From the NCBI GenBank assembly GCA_963579625.1, contig CAUZHN010000001.1:35076-99075 (forward strand): DNA of 64,000 bases, given 5' to 3'. This document shows positions 36,083-44,852 of this stretch, one piece after another. Every line of letters begins with the position of its first letter. Position 1 is the first letter of the stretch. The translations under genes and the position numbers were made by a program. Source of the stretch: JAAXGI01 sp963579625. Lineage in GTDB: Bacteria > Gemmatimonadota > Gemmatimonadetes > Longimicrobiales > Gaopeijiaceae. The notes beneath the pieces are model-generated. The model was not told the DNA's origin. It did not search any database and saw nothing but the letters and a program-made list of their open reading frames with translations.

Positions 36083-37045
36083 TCACACAAGCGGCCGCGC
36101 CCGCGCGCCCCCCCGCTCTACCTGTTCGCGGAAGTACGGGATCGTACGCTGCAAGCCATCCTGAAGGCCTATACGAGGTTTCCATCCCGTCAGCTCTTGA
36201 GCCTTAGAAATATCTGGCTGCCGAACCTTAGGGTCATCCTCCGGGAGCGGTCTATACTCAATCTTCGACTCTGTTCTAACCTCTCGCAGGACGGCCTCGA
36301 CGAGATCGATGATCGTGTATTCATTAGGGTTACCAAGGTTCACCGGGCCGGCATAGTCCGAGTCAAAGAGCTGCAGAAGCCCCTCGACGAGGTCGTCAAC
36401 ATAACAGAATGAACGGGTCTGTCCGCCATCTCCGTATACGGTTAGGGGCTCCCCCTGAAGTGCCTGAACCAGAAAGTTAGAAACTACCCGCCCGTCTCCA
36501 GGCCGCATCCGAGGACCGTAGGTATTGAAGATCCTCGCGATGCGCACTCGAATTCCGTGCACGCGATGATAGGCCATGGAGATTGCCTCTCCAAATCGCT
36601 TCGCCTCATCGTACACGCTACGGGGGCCAACCGGATTGACGTGCCCCCAATACTCCTCAACCTGCGGGTGGACTTCCGGGTCACCATATACCTCAGAGGT
36701 GGAGGCAAGAAGAAATCGCGCCTTTTTCGCGCGTGCGAGACCGAGCATGTTATGAGTTCCGAGGCTGCCCACTTTGAGTGTCTGGATCGGAAGCTCAAGA
36801 TAGTCCACCGGACTTGCGGCCGACGCGAAGTGCATGACCCCATCCACGGCCCCATCCACGAAGAGAGGGGTCGAAACATCGTGCTCTCTAAAGGAGAACC
36901 CCTCTTCCTCATGCAGCCAGGTCACGTTCTCCCGCGATCCGGTGACGAGATTGTCTACTCCTAGTACCTCGTTGCCGCTTCGAAGTAAACGATGAGCGAG
37001 ATGTGAGCCGAGGAATCCAGCCGCTCCGGTAAGGACGACTCTCAT
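36083..37045 (-). CDS. UDP-glucuronate decarboxylase (UDP-xylose synthase)-type SDR
   Basis: 320 residues. Rossmann motif TGAAGFLGS (residues 6-14), Tyr145-x3-Lys149 in SVYDEAKRFGE and STSEVYGDPEVHPQ before it. The features DNLVTGSRENV, HFASAASPVDYLELPIQTLK and ARIFNTYGPRMRPGDGRVVS are characteristic of UXS, which makes UDP-xylose from UDP-glucuronate. That agrees with a UDP-glucose dehydrogenase nearby. Intact. Its start overlaps the end of the epimerase pseudogene by 4 bp. Confidence 0.93.
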   Translation of the reverse strand: MRVVLTGAAGFLGSHLAHRLLRSGNEVLGVDNLVTGSRENVTWLHEEEGFSFREHDVSTPLFVDGAVDGVMHFASAASPVDYLELPIQTLKVGSLGTHNMLGLARAKKARFLLASTSEVYGDPEVHPQVEEYWGHVNPVGPRSVYDEAKRFGEAISMAYHRVHGIRVRIARIFNTYGPRMRPGDGRVVSNFLVQALQGEPLTVYGDGGQTRSFCYVDDLVEGLLQLFDSDYAGPVNLGNPNEYTIIDLVEAVLREVRTESKIEYRPLPEDDPKVRQPDISKAQELTGWKPRIGLQDGLQRTIPYFREQVERGGARARPLV

Positions 37046-37663
37046 CGGGACTTGACTCCATCCCGGGTAACGCCTTGCATCCCATACCAGAAGGTGAACA
37101 CCCTCATCTCATCCGCGAATTCCGTAGAAGGGGGATACCCCAGGAGCTCCTGACCTTTGGTCACGTTGGCATAGGTCCTCTCCACGTCTCCGGGCTGCAT
37201 CGGCAGCGACCTGATCCGCGGCTTCCGGTCAAAGACCTCTCCCACCATCCGAATCATCTCGGAGAACCTGACCTTTTCATTCTTCCCGTACACGGAGGAG
37301 GAGGTAAACACGAAAGACTAGATTTTTCGTTCTCAAGCGAATCCCAGAAGAAGAGACCTGCCCATGAGGTTCACGTCCGCGTAGAGCAACCGATCGTAAA
37401 TCGAGAGACGAACCCCCACCCGTGAGGCGAAATGTACGATCGGATGGGGGAACCCCACAAACTAAGACCGGTCTCGGATATCACCTTCGACGAGAGTGAA
37501 CTGAGCGTGGTCCATTGCGGCGGCCAGGTTCTGTTCCTTGATCTCTAAACCGTAGAAATCGTCAAAGTTGTCGAACCTGACGACCCGCCAACCCCACTCT
37601 AGCACATGATCGACGAAATGCGACCCCATGAATCCAGCTGTTCCCGGTGACCAGGACAGACAT
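37042..37663 (-). pseudogene. UDP-glucuronate 4-epimerase-like gene, multiply disrupted
   Basis: ATG 37663 begins MSVLVTG, then a one-base shift near 37645 moves to GTAGFMGSHFVDHVLEWG and RFDNFDDFYGLEIKEQNLAA. This frame runs on through three in-frame stops (37462-37464, 37333-37335 and 37318-37320) via HPIVHFASRVGVRLSIYDRL and LYADVNLMG, then FTSSSVYGKNEKVRFSE, and jumps directly to FDRKPRIRSLPMQPGDVERT. About 130 residues of a normal 320-340-residue epimerase, including the YxxxK catalytic lysine, are deleted between FSE and MIRMVGEVF. Ends with PPSTEFADEMRVFTFWYG. It sits 9 bp after ugd, so it was part of the same operon. Confidence 0.85.
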
Positions 37664-37672
37664 TCGCGTCCC

Positions 37673-39010
37673 TTAAATAGTGCTCACGTCGGACTGGGGA
37701 GCACCCACGGGGCAGTGTCCGATGGAGTAGTACTCGAACCCTAGCTGACGCATACGGTCAGGCGCATAGAGATTCCTTCCATCAATCACCACCTTCTCGT
37801 TCAATGCCAACCACATCCGCTTGAAGTCTGGGCGCCGATACGGATGCCAATCCGTGTGAATGAGCAGGGCAGAGGCGCCTTGGAGAACGTCGTAATTAAC
37901 GTCCCGAAGCTCGATACTGTCTCCAAATCTGCGTCTCGCTTCTTCCATGGCAGCTGGGTCGTGCGCGACGACACGAGCGCCTCGGTCCAGAAGTCCCTCA
38001 ATCGTCACCAGACTCGGCGCCTCCCTCATGTCATCCGTGTTCGCCTTGAAGGCCAGCCCCCATAGCGCGAAGGTACGATCCGACAGGTCAGACCCAAACT
38101 TCTCCAGCACTCGCCGGAGGATCAAGCCTTTCTGCTCTTCATTCCTATCTTCGACGGCCTGAAGTATTGATGGCTCAATCCCGAGGTCCCGTGACGTCCG
38201 GATGAGCGCCCTCAGATCCTTTGGTAAACATGATCCCCCGTATCCCACCCCTGGGAAGAGAAACGAGGAGCCGATTCTGCTGTCAGAACCGATACCTCGG
38301 CGCACCATGTCCACATCAGCACCAGCCACTTCGCAAAGCTGTGCGATCGAGTTCATGAAAGAAATCCGAGTGGCAAGCATCGCATTGGCAGCATACTTGG
38401 TCAGCTCAGCCGAGGTTACATCCATCAGGAGTATCTCGTTTCCAGTGCGGACGAACGGAGCATAAAGATCCCTCAGGACCTTCGCAGCTTGTTCGTTATC
38501 GACGCCGAGGACAACCCGATCGGGCTTCATGAAGTCGTCCACAGCCGCTCCTTCCTTCAGGAACTCGGGGTTGGAGCAAACGTGGACAGTATGGTCGGTG
38601 AGCGCCCCGATGGTCTCCTTGACCCGAGCCGCAGTCCCTACTGGGACGGTACTCTTCGTGATCACGATCTTATCGCCGTTCATCGCTTGGCCGATCGTCT
38701 CCGCCACGTCCAGAACGTACTGGAGATTAGCAGAGCCATCCTCATCCGGAGGCGTTGCCACAGCTATGAACAGGACGTCCGACGCAACCACTGCCCGGGG
38801 CACATCCGTCGTGAAGCACAGCCTTCCCTGCTCCCGGTTCTCCTGCACGAGCGTCTCCAAGCCGGGCTCATAGATAGGAATCTCACCACGATTCAGGCGC
38901 TCAATTTTCTCCTCGTCGATGTCTGCGCAAATTACGTCGTGCCCAGAGTGCGCCATGCCGGCGCCCACGACCAAGCCCACGTAACCGGTCCCTATGACTG
39001 TGATATGCAC
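37673..39010 (-). CDS. ugd: UDP-glucose 6-dehydrogenase
   Basis: 445 residues. NAD motif GTGYVG (7-12), TPPDEDGSANLQYVLDVAET, TKSTVPVGTA, CSNPEFLKEGAAVDDFMKPD and the catalytic Cys261 in GVGYGGSCLPKD. Oxidises UDP-glucose to UDP-glucuronate, precursor of UDP-xylose (neighbouring UXS gene) and, formerly, UDP-galacturonate (neighbouring pseudogene). Intact and full length. Confidence 0.95.
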   Translation of the reverse strand: MHITVIGTGYVGLVVGAGMAHSGHDVICADIDEEKIERLNRGEIPIYEPGLETLVQENREQGRLCFTTDVPRAVVASDVLFIAVATPPDEDGSANLQYVLDVAETIGQAMNGDKIVITKSTVPVGTAARVKETIGALTDHTVHVCSNPEFLKEGAAVDDFMKPDRVVLGVDNEQAAKVLRDLYAPFVRTGNEILLMDVTSAELTKYAANAMLATRISFMNSIAQLCEVAGADVDMVRRGIGSDSRIGSSFLFPGVGYGGSCLPKDLRALIRTSRDLGIEPSILQAVEDRNEEQKGLILRRVLEKFGSDLSDRTFALWGLAFKANTDDMREAPSLVTIEGLLDRGARVVAHDPAAMEEARRRFGDSIELRDVNYDVLQGASALLIHTDWHPYRRPDFKRMWLALNEKVVIDGRNLYAPDRMRQLGFEYYSIGHCPVGAPQSDVSTI

Positions 39011-39112
39011 GAATTTGGTCCCTCAGGGGTGAAGGGCATGAGCGGCCATAACGAACGGATCAACCTAGTGAGAATAAGGTCGACGATCCGGGTGAGCCCA
39101 TAACAGGTCTCC

Positions 39113-40993
39113 TCAGAGGACCAGCGGCTCCAACTGCTTCATGATAATGTCGACCGCCTCTTCCACAGCAACTGATGAGGTATCGAGATCAATATCCGGC
39201 CGCTTGGGCCGTTCATAAGCAGACACACTTCCAGGAAGCTCAATCTGGCCTGAGGTCTCACGAGAATAGAGCCCCTTAGGATCCCGATCTTTTAGCACCT
39301 CAATTGGGGCGTGCACATATACTTCCAAGAGCTGGGAACCAGGGAATAGCTCGTGAACTGCTTCTCGATCCGAACGAAACGGAGACACGAAGGTGCACAG
39401 GACAACCGACCCCTGTTCAAAAAAGAGCTTCGCCACCTCCCCAACCCGCCGGATGTTCTCTCTCCTATCACTAGCAGAAAAGCCGAGGTCGCCAGACAGT
39501 CCATGACGTACTTGGTCACCATCCAGAAGCATCGTGCGAACCCCACGCTCGAATAGAATCCGCTCGACAGCTCGGGCAATAGTGGTTTTGCCTGCCCCTG
39601 ACATCCCCGTAAACCAAACCAAAGCGGCCCGGTGACCTTCCCTTGACTCTCGTTCTTTTCGCGAGATGTTAAAGCCCTCCCACACCACATTTGGAGAGGT
39701 TCGCTGACCTGTAGCCGCGACCCCCCGCTGATTCACGATCTTTCGTATCATCCCCGCGGCGACTGTAGCATTCGTTTGAGGATCCACCAGGACGAAGCTT
39801 CCCGTCGCAGTGTTGATCCGGTAGGAGTCGAAAAAGAGGGGATGGGAAGTAGAGATCTCAACACGCGCTATGTCATTCAGGTCTAGAGATCCAGCCTTCT
39901 CCCGGCGCAGGGTATTTACGTCGACTCGATACTCTATCCGCTCGACAAAGGCCTGGACCCGCCGAGTGGTATGTAGGAGTTGATAGGCCCTGCCGGGTTC
40001 CATGGTATCTTCACCCATCCAGCATAAGTACGCTTCGAACCGGTCGCTTACAGTAGGCACGTTCCTTCGCCGCACTACCATGTCTCCACGCGAGATGTCG
40101 AGTTCATCCTCCATCGTAAGCGCTATCGCATCGCCGGCTACTGCCTCTTCGATCGGACCACTAGAATTCTCGACAGTACGGATCCGGGTAGCCCGACCAG
40201 ATGGCAGTACCACGACGTCCTCGCCGGGGGTCACGGCTCCCGATGCCACCGTTCCGGCATAACCCCTGAACTCCTGGTTCGGACTAAGGACATATTGAAC
40301 GGGAAAGCGAAAATCGATGTGATTTCGCCGCGCACCCAGGTTTACGGTCTCGAGCTTGTGTAGGAGAGCCCCCCCCTCATACCAAGGCATACGACTCGAT
40401 CTAGACACGACGTTGTCCCCGTGGAGGGCGCTGATCGGAACGTACGAGATATCCTTGACCGTGAGTTTAGTCGAGAACCCACTGAAGTCAGCCCGGATCT
40501 TTTCGTACACATCTTCGGAGTAGTCCACGAGATCCATCTTGTTCACTGCAACGATAACATGTGGGATCCCCAGAAGAGAGGTGATAAAGGCGTGCCTCTT
40601 CGACTGAGTGAGCACCCCTCGTCGTGCGTCGACCAGGATTAAAGCGAGTTCGGCTGTGGATGCCCCTGTAACCATATTCCGTGTGTACTGCACGTGACCC
40701 GGGGTATCAGCAATGATGAACTTCCGACGTGGCGTGGCAAAGTAATGGTACGCCACGTCAATCGTGATCTTCTGCTCTCTTTCAGCCCTGAGCCCATCCG
40801 TGAGCAGCGCGAGATTCAGGCCCTTATCACCACGCTTCCGGCTCAGTCCTTCAATCTGCTCTATCTGATCCTCAAAAATGGACTTCGTATCATGAAGCAG
40901 ACGACCGATCAGGGTGCTCTTTCCGTCATCCACGCTCCCAGCAGTGGTGAAACGGAGAAGATCCATGTCTGGATAGGTCTTCATACTGGACAT
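39113..40993 (-). CDS. cysNC: CysNC: sulfate adenylyltransferase large subunit fused to APS kinase
   Basis: 626 residues. N-terminal translation-factor-like GTPase: GSVDDGKST (19-27), IADTPGHVQYTRNMVTGAS and NKMDLVDYSED. C-terminal APS kinase from about residue 455: GMSGAGKTT (463-471), LDGDQVRHGLSGDLGFSASD and DPKGLYSRE. Together with CysD it makes APS and then PAPS from sulfate. The fusion is the NodQ/CysNC type. Its start shares one base with the cysD stop. PAPS is the donor for the sulfotransferase at 10.3 kb; no PAPS reductase is in the window. Confidence 0.96.
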   Translation of the reverse strand: MSSMKTYPDMDLLRFTTAGSVDDGKSTLIGRLLHDTKSIFEDQIEQIEGLSRKRGDKGLNLALLTDGLRAEREQKITIDVAYHYFATPRRKFIIADTPGHVQYTRNMVTGASTAELALILVDARRGVLTQSKRHAFITSLLGIPHVIVAVNKMDLVDYSEDVYEKIRADFSGFSTKLTVKDISYVPISALHGDNVVSRSSRMPWYEGGALLHKLETVNLGARRNHIDFRFPVQYVLSPNQEFRGYAGTVASGAVTPGEDVVVLPSGRATRIRTVENSSGPIEEAVAGDAIALTMEDELDISRGDMVVRRRNVPTVSDRFEAYLCWMGEDTMEPGRAYQLLHTTRRVQAFVERIEYRVDVNTLRREKAGSLDLNDIARVEISTSHPLFFDSYRINTATGSFVLVDPQTNATVAAGMIRKIVNQRGVAATGQRTSPNVVWEGFNISRKERESREGHRAALVWFTGMSGAGKTTIARAVERILFERGVRTMLLDGDQVRHGLSGDLGFSASDRRENIRRVGEVAKLFFEQGSVVLCTFVSPFRSDREAVHELFPGSQLLEVYVHAPIEVLKDRDPKGLYSRETSGQIELPGSVSAYERPKRPDIDLDTSSVAVEEAVDIIMKQLEPLVL

Positions 40994-41898
40994 CAGAAGT
41001 ACCCCTCCCGCTTCCGATCCTCCATTGCTACCTCAGAACGTTTATCATCGCTCCGTCCGCCCCGTTCTGTGACCCGTGCAGTGGCAGTCTCACTAATGAC
41101 GGCCTCGACCGAATGTGCGTTTGACTTTAGGGCTCCGGTGCAGGTAACGTCGCCGACCGTGCGGAACCGCACGGTCTCTACGCTCACTAAATCATTCTCC
41201 ATGGTCTGAATGAAGTCCGTCATCGCCAGAAGCACACCGTTTCGGCATACCACCTCCCGCTCATGAGCGAAATAAAGGTCCGGGATGGGGATCGATTCGA
41301 GAAGGATGTACTGCCAAATATCCATCTCGGTCCAGTTCGAGAGCGGAAACACCCTGAAGTGCTCTCCCGGACTCTTTCGTCCATTGTAGAAGTTCCACAG
41401 TTCAGGACGCTGGTTCTTAGGATCCCACTGACCAAAACGGTCACGGTGCGAGAAGAAGCGCTCCTTCGCTCGGGCCTTCTCCTCGTCCCGCCTCCCCCCT
41501 CCCATCGCGGCGTCGATTTTGAGTTCTTTTATAGCGTCTAACAAAGTCACAGTTTGAAGAGTATTTCTGCTCGCCTCCGGGCCCTCCTCCTCCTTCACAC
41601 GACCACGATCGATCGTATCCTGAACGTACCGAACTAGAAGTTCATAGCCCATCTCCTCTACGAACCGATCGCGAAACTCAATCGTCTCGGGGAAGTTGTG
41701 ACCAGTGTCAATGTGCAAGAGGGGGAATGGAACCGGAACCGGGTAGAACGCCTTGCGGGCAACCCAGGTCATCACGATCGAGTCCTTACCGCCTGAAAAC
41801 AGGAGGGCAGGTAGCTCGAACTGGGCCACCACCTCTCTGAAGACGTGGATCGCCTCGTTTTCCAGCGCTTTTAGGTGTCCCTTGATTCTTAGCGTCAT
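40993..41898 (-). CDS. cysD: Sulfate adenylyltransferase small subunit CysD
   Basis: 301 residues. ATP-pyrophosphatase PP-loop SGGKDS (35-40), HIDTGHNFPETIEFRDRFV, AMGGGRRDEEKARAKERFFS and FRVFPLSNWTEMDIWQYI. Adenylylates sulfate using ATP, driven by the CysN GTPase. ATG 41898 directly abuts the stop that closes the damaged cysQ frame (TAG then ATG), showing an operon SLC13-cysQ-cysD-cysNC. Confidence 0.96.
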   Translation of the reverse strand: MTLRIKGHLKALENEAIHVFREVVAQFELPALLFSGGKDSIVMTWVARKAFYPVPVPFPLLHIDTGHNFPETIEFRDRFVEEMGYELLVRYVQDTIDRGRVKEEEGPEASRNTLQTVTLLDAIKELKIDAAMGGGRRDEEKARAKERFFSHRDRFGQWDPKNQRPELWNFYNGRKSPGEHFRVFPLSNWTEMDIWQYILLESIPIPDLYFAHEREVVCRNGVLLAMTDFIQTMENDLVSVETVRFRTVGDVTCTGALKSNAHSVEAVISETATARVTERGGRSDDKRSEVAMEDRKREGYF

Positions 41899-42748
41899 CT
41901 AATGAGTCATCCCTTCGCTCCGCCACTCCGCGGGTCGGGTCCGACGGATTAACTTTCTCCAGGGTCCATTTGGATCCCCGACACATAGAAAGTGAGGGTT
42001 ACGCAGAGTCAGTTTGTTATATTGGAGCGGCGTTCCCACCAGGGAGTCGTCTAGCGCGAACACGCCCCCTCCGGCCCACTCAACAACACATTGCGCGGCC
42101 TAGTGTCCCACTCCATCGTCGGCCGATCGCGGAGATACAGATCCGCTCGCCCCTCAGCCACGAGACAGAACTTAAGCGAGCTTCCCATGCTCGTGAACTC
42201 TATCGTCGATCCAAGCAGGGTGGAAAGCTGCTCTACCGCCGTGCCGGCATGATCCCGGCTCCCAACCAGAACAGGTGCCCGTGCGTCAAACCCTCTGCTG
42301 CTAATGGATTGAAACCGACCATCCGCACCCGCCTTCTCGGCTCCCCAATCCTCCGACGTTCGGTGGGTACTCCCCAACGCTAGGACGTGCACGATCCCTA
42401 CTACGGGCCGCCCCTCCTCAATCAGCGCCACATTCACCGTAAACTCACCCGTCCCCTTCAGAAATTCCTTCATGCCGTCAAGGGGATCAACCAGCCAAAA
42501 ACGCCCCCAACTCCTTCGCCCTATGAGCGCCTCCAAGGGGACTCCTCTGAGAGTACCGGTATTCAATGGGCTCAGCCGTGAGAATCCGTCAACCAGGTGC
42601 GCATGAGACACCCGGTCGGCCGCCGTCAACGGAGTCCGATCCTCCTTCTCCTCGACCTCCCCGGAGCTCCGTACCAGCCCAGGATCTCTTCCCCGGCTTC
42701 GCGCACCAAAGCAACGAGGGCATCCGTCAGGACTCTTGGTCCGCTCAC
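41899..42748 (-). pseudogene. cysQ: 3'(2'),5'-bisphosphate nucleotidase CysQ, frameshifted
   Basis: The gene starts at GTG 42748 (GTGA overlap with the transporter stop) and ends at TAG 41899 against cysD, an exact operon fit. Frames must be joined at about four points. VREAGEEILGWYGAPG shifts near 42660 to EVEEKEDRTPLTAADRVSHA; a short out-of-frame PVLSEESP block lies about 42540-42565 between compensating shifts; LVDPLDGMKEFLKGTGEFTV follows (Met where most members have Thr in DPLDGT); EWDT then shifts near 42100 to AAQCVVEWAGGGVFALDDSL and YNKLTLRNPHFLCV. No single frame gives a full protein. Intact CysQ would remove PAP, the inhibitory by-product of PAPS use. Confidence 0.82.
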
Positions 42749-44520
42749 AGAGCCCAGAGCGCAGGGATCACAATGCCGATGAAGAGGAGTACAAGGAGAC
42801 TCATCGGAAGCCCAAGCCGAAGGTAATCGAGGAATCGATATCCTCCGGGGCCGTAGACCATGGTGTTGGTCTGGTACCCCACAGGGGTCAGGAACGACGC
42901 GGACGCAGCGATCGCCACCGTCAGGGCAAAGGGTCGTGGGTCCAGCCCGGCTGCCGCTGCCGTCGAAATCGCGATCGGAAACACCAGCACCGCTGCCGCA
43001 TTGTTCGTGATCAGCTCAGTGAGAAGCATAGTGACCACAGCGACACCCAGGAGAGTCCCGACTGGTCCCACGATCTGTGAGGCAGCAACGATCCCCGTGG
43101 CCAAAATGTCCGCGATTCCAGAGCTCCGGACCGCGGCCCCGAGTCCAAAAGCCGCCCCGATCAAGACGATCACGTCGAGGTCGACTGCTCTTCGTGCATC
43201 CGTGGGGGTGAGAGCTTTACCAACAACCATCAGAATCGCGGCGAGGAGAGCAGCGTTTAACATAGGAGTGAGCCCTATTGACGCCGCAGTGATCATCGCA
43301 ACCGTCACGCCTGCCGCGTAGAGCGCCGGCTTCGTGCCTGCAGGTGGTGACCCCCCCAGGTGGGAGACGAGTAGAAAATCCGGCCGGTCACACCAACGTT
43401 CAGTGAACCCCTCATCAGCCAAGAGCAGAAGCGTGTCACCGTGCCGAATCCGGATGCCTCCGAGCTTGGCATGGATGCGTTTCCCGGAGCGATGGATAGC
43501 GAGCACGACCGCTTTATATTGTCCGCGGAATCCCACCTCTCTTAGCGTTTGACCGGCGAGCGGGGAGGTAGCGCTTACAACCGCCTCGAAGAAGGTGTGG
43601 TGTGGTTCGGTGAAGTCGAGGCCGTGCTCGTGCTCGCTCGACTTTAGCCCCCGGATATTCTGCAAGTCTACAACGTCGTCAGCTCGACCTACAAAGACCA
43701 ATTGATCTCTACCACGAAGCCGCAGGTCCGGTCGGGCAAGTGCGACAACCTCTCCTTCGCGTTCGATCTCTGCGAGAAACACTCCTTTGAGGTGCCGGAG
43801 ACCGCCACTTTTGACCGTAACCCCGTCCAGCACGCCACCCGGCTCCACTTCCATCCTGAACACGAACTCCCTGGCCCGTTCCTCAAACTCCTGGCGAGCG
43901 TCCCTTCTGTTCGGCAGAAGAACCGGCGCCAGAAGCACGAGAACCGCCACTCCGATCACAGCAAGTGGAAGTCCTATCCGTGTAAGCTCGAACATGGTCA
44001 GAGGCTCCATTCCAGCTTCCTGGAGGAGTCCGGAGACGACGATGTTGGTGGAGGTTCCGACAAGCGTGACCGTCCCTCCGAGGACAGCTGCGAATGACAG
44101 CGGCATGAGATACCACGAGGGCGGCTTTCCCCGTTTGTGGGCCCACTCGGAGACCTGAGGCGTCAGCATGGCCACGATCGGTGTATTGTTGAGGACGGCC
44201 GACGCCGCGGCCGTTGGAACCAACAGCCTCGCCAGGCTGAGTCGACTTCCAGAGCCACTATCGAGGATTCGTCTGATCAGGGGCTGGAGGGCCCCGGTCT
44301 TCTCTACCGCTCTGGCAACGATAAAGAGTGCCGCGATAGTCACCGGCGCTGGGTTACTGAACCCGCTCAAGGCCTCCTGGGTCGTGATTACTCCCCCTAG
44401 GAGGAGCACTACGACAGCTACCACAATGGCCCGAGTCGGAGACACAATGTCCCGGATCATTGCGACCGCGGACACCACCAGGATGAACAGGGTGAATATA
44501 AATTCAAAGTTCAAGTTCAA
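42745..44520 (-). CDS. SLC13/DASS-family transporter with RCK_C domains (probable sulfate uptake)
   Basis: 591 residues from TTG 44520 (TTG 44514 also possible); no ATG upstream. N-terminal helices (FIFTLFILVVSAVAMIRDIV), the SLC13 pattern SGFSNPAPVTIAALFIVARA and VLNNTPIVAMLTPQV, VTLVGTSTNIVVSGLL, two cytosolic RCK_C-type domains in the middle (GGLRHLKGVFLAEIEREGEV; LREVGFRGQYKAVVLAIHRS) and the second SLC13 half (LITNNAAAVLVFPIAI and SFLTPVGYQTNTMVYGPGGY). Position in front of cysQ-cysD-cysNC argues for sulfate, as for other RCK_C SLC13 proteins in sulfate operons. Inference from context. Confidence 0.88.
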   Translation of the reverse strand: MNLNFEFIFTLFILVVSAVAMIRDIVSPTRAIVVAVVVLLLGGVITTQEALSGFSNPAPVTIAALFIVARAVEKTGALQPLIRRILDSGSGSRLSLARLLVPTAAASAVLNNTPIVAMLTPQVSEWAHKRGKPPSWYLMPLSFAAVLGGTVTLVGTSTNIVVSGLLQEAGMEPLTMFELTRIGLPLAVIGVAVLVLLAPVLLPNRRDARQEFEERAREFVFRMEVEPGGVLDGVTVKSGGLRHLKGVFLAEIEREGEVVALARPDLRLRGRDQLVFVGRADDVVDLQNIRGLKSSEHEHGLDFTEPHHTFFEAVVSATSPLAGQTLREVGFRGQYKAVVLAIHRSGKRIHAKLGGIRIRHGDTLLLLADEGFTERWCDRPDFLLVSHLGGSPPAGTKPALYAAGVTVAMITAASIGLTPMLNAALLAAILMVVGKALTPTDARRAVDLDVIVLIGAAFGLGAAVRSSGIADILATGIVAASQIVGPVGTLLGVAVVTMLLTELITNNAAAVLVFPIAISTAAAAGLDPRPFALTVAIAASASFLTPVGYQTNTMVYGPGGYRFLDYLRLGLPMSLLVLLFIGIVIPALWAL

Positions 44521-44813
44521 GCCCTCATCTCAGAACGCGGGTCAAGTATCTGTCTCCCGATGCACCGAACGTTCAGGCACTCGTGGATCACCGCGTCCGA
44601 CCTATTTACTGCAGAATGGACGATGTCGGGATCACAGATATCACCCCGCATGAAGTGGAAGACAGGATCTTCCCAAACCGACCTGAGATTTCGGATGTTG
44701 CCCGCGCAGGTCAGGGCATCCAAGACCACAACCTCGTGCTCACCCTTGCTCAAGACCAGGAGAACGAAGTCCGACCCCATGAACCCTGCTTCCCCGGTTA
44801 CGAGTGGCCTCAT
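44517..44813 (-). pseudogene. N-terminal fragment of a dTDP-glucose 4,6-dehydratase-like gene
   Basis: ATG 44813 begins MRPLVTGEAGFMGSDFVLLV (Rossmann motif) and continues with EHEVVVLDALTCAGNIRNLR and FHFMRGDICDPDIVHSAVNR, which match RfbB. After DAVIH the expected AAESHVDRS does not follow; another frame reads PERSVHRETD there, so a shift occurred near 44580, and the frame ends at 44517 after 98 codons. RfbB is about 350 residues, so 70 percent is gone. The SLC13 gene starts inside its last codons. Confidence 0.75.
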
Positions 44814-44852
44814 GAGGTTACGCTTTCTTCACTCAATTCGTACGGTTTACTC

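Noticed and set aside
37042..42748. Sequencing error as the sole explanation of all relics
   Set aside because: Fits cysQ alone, but the epimerase has three stops and a large deletion, and the DUF5916 and rfbB-like pieces are truncated, which indel errors do not produce.
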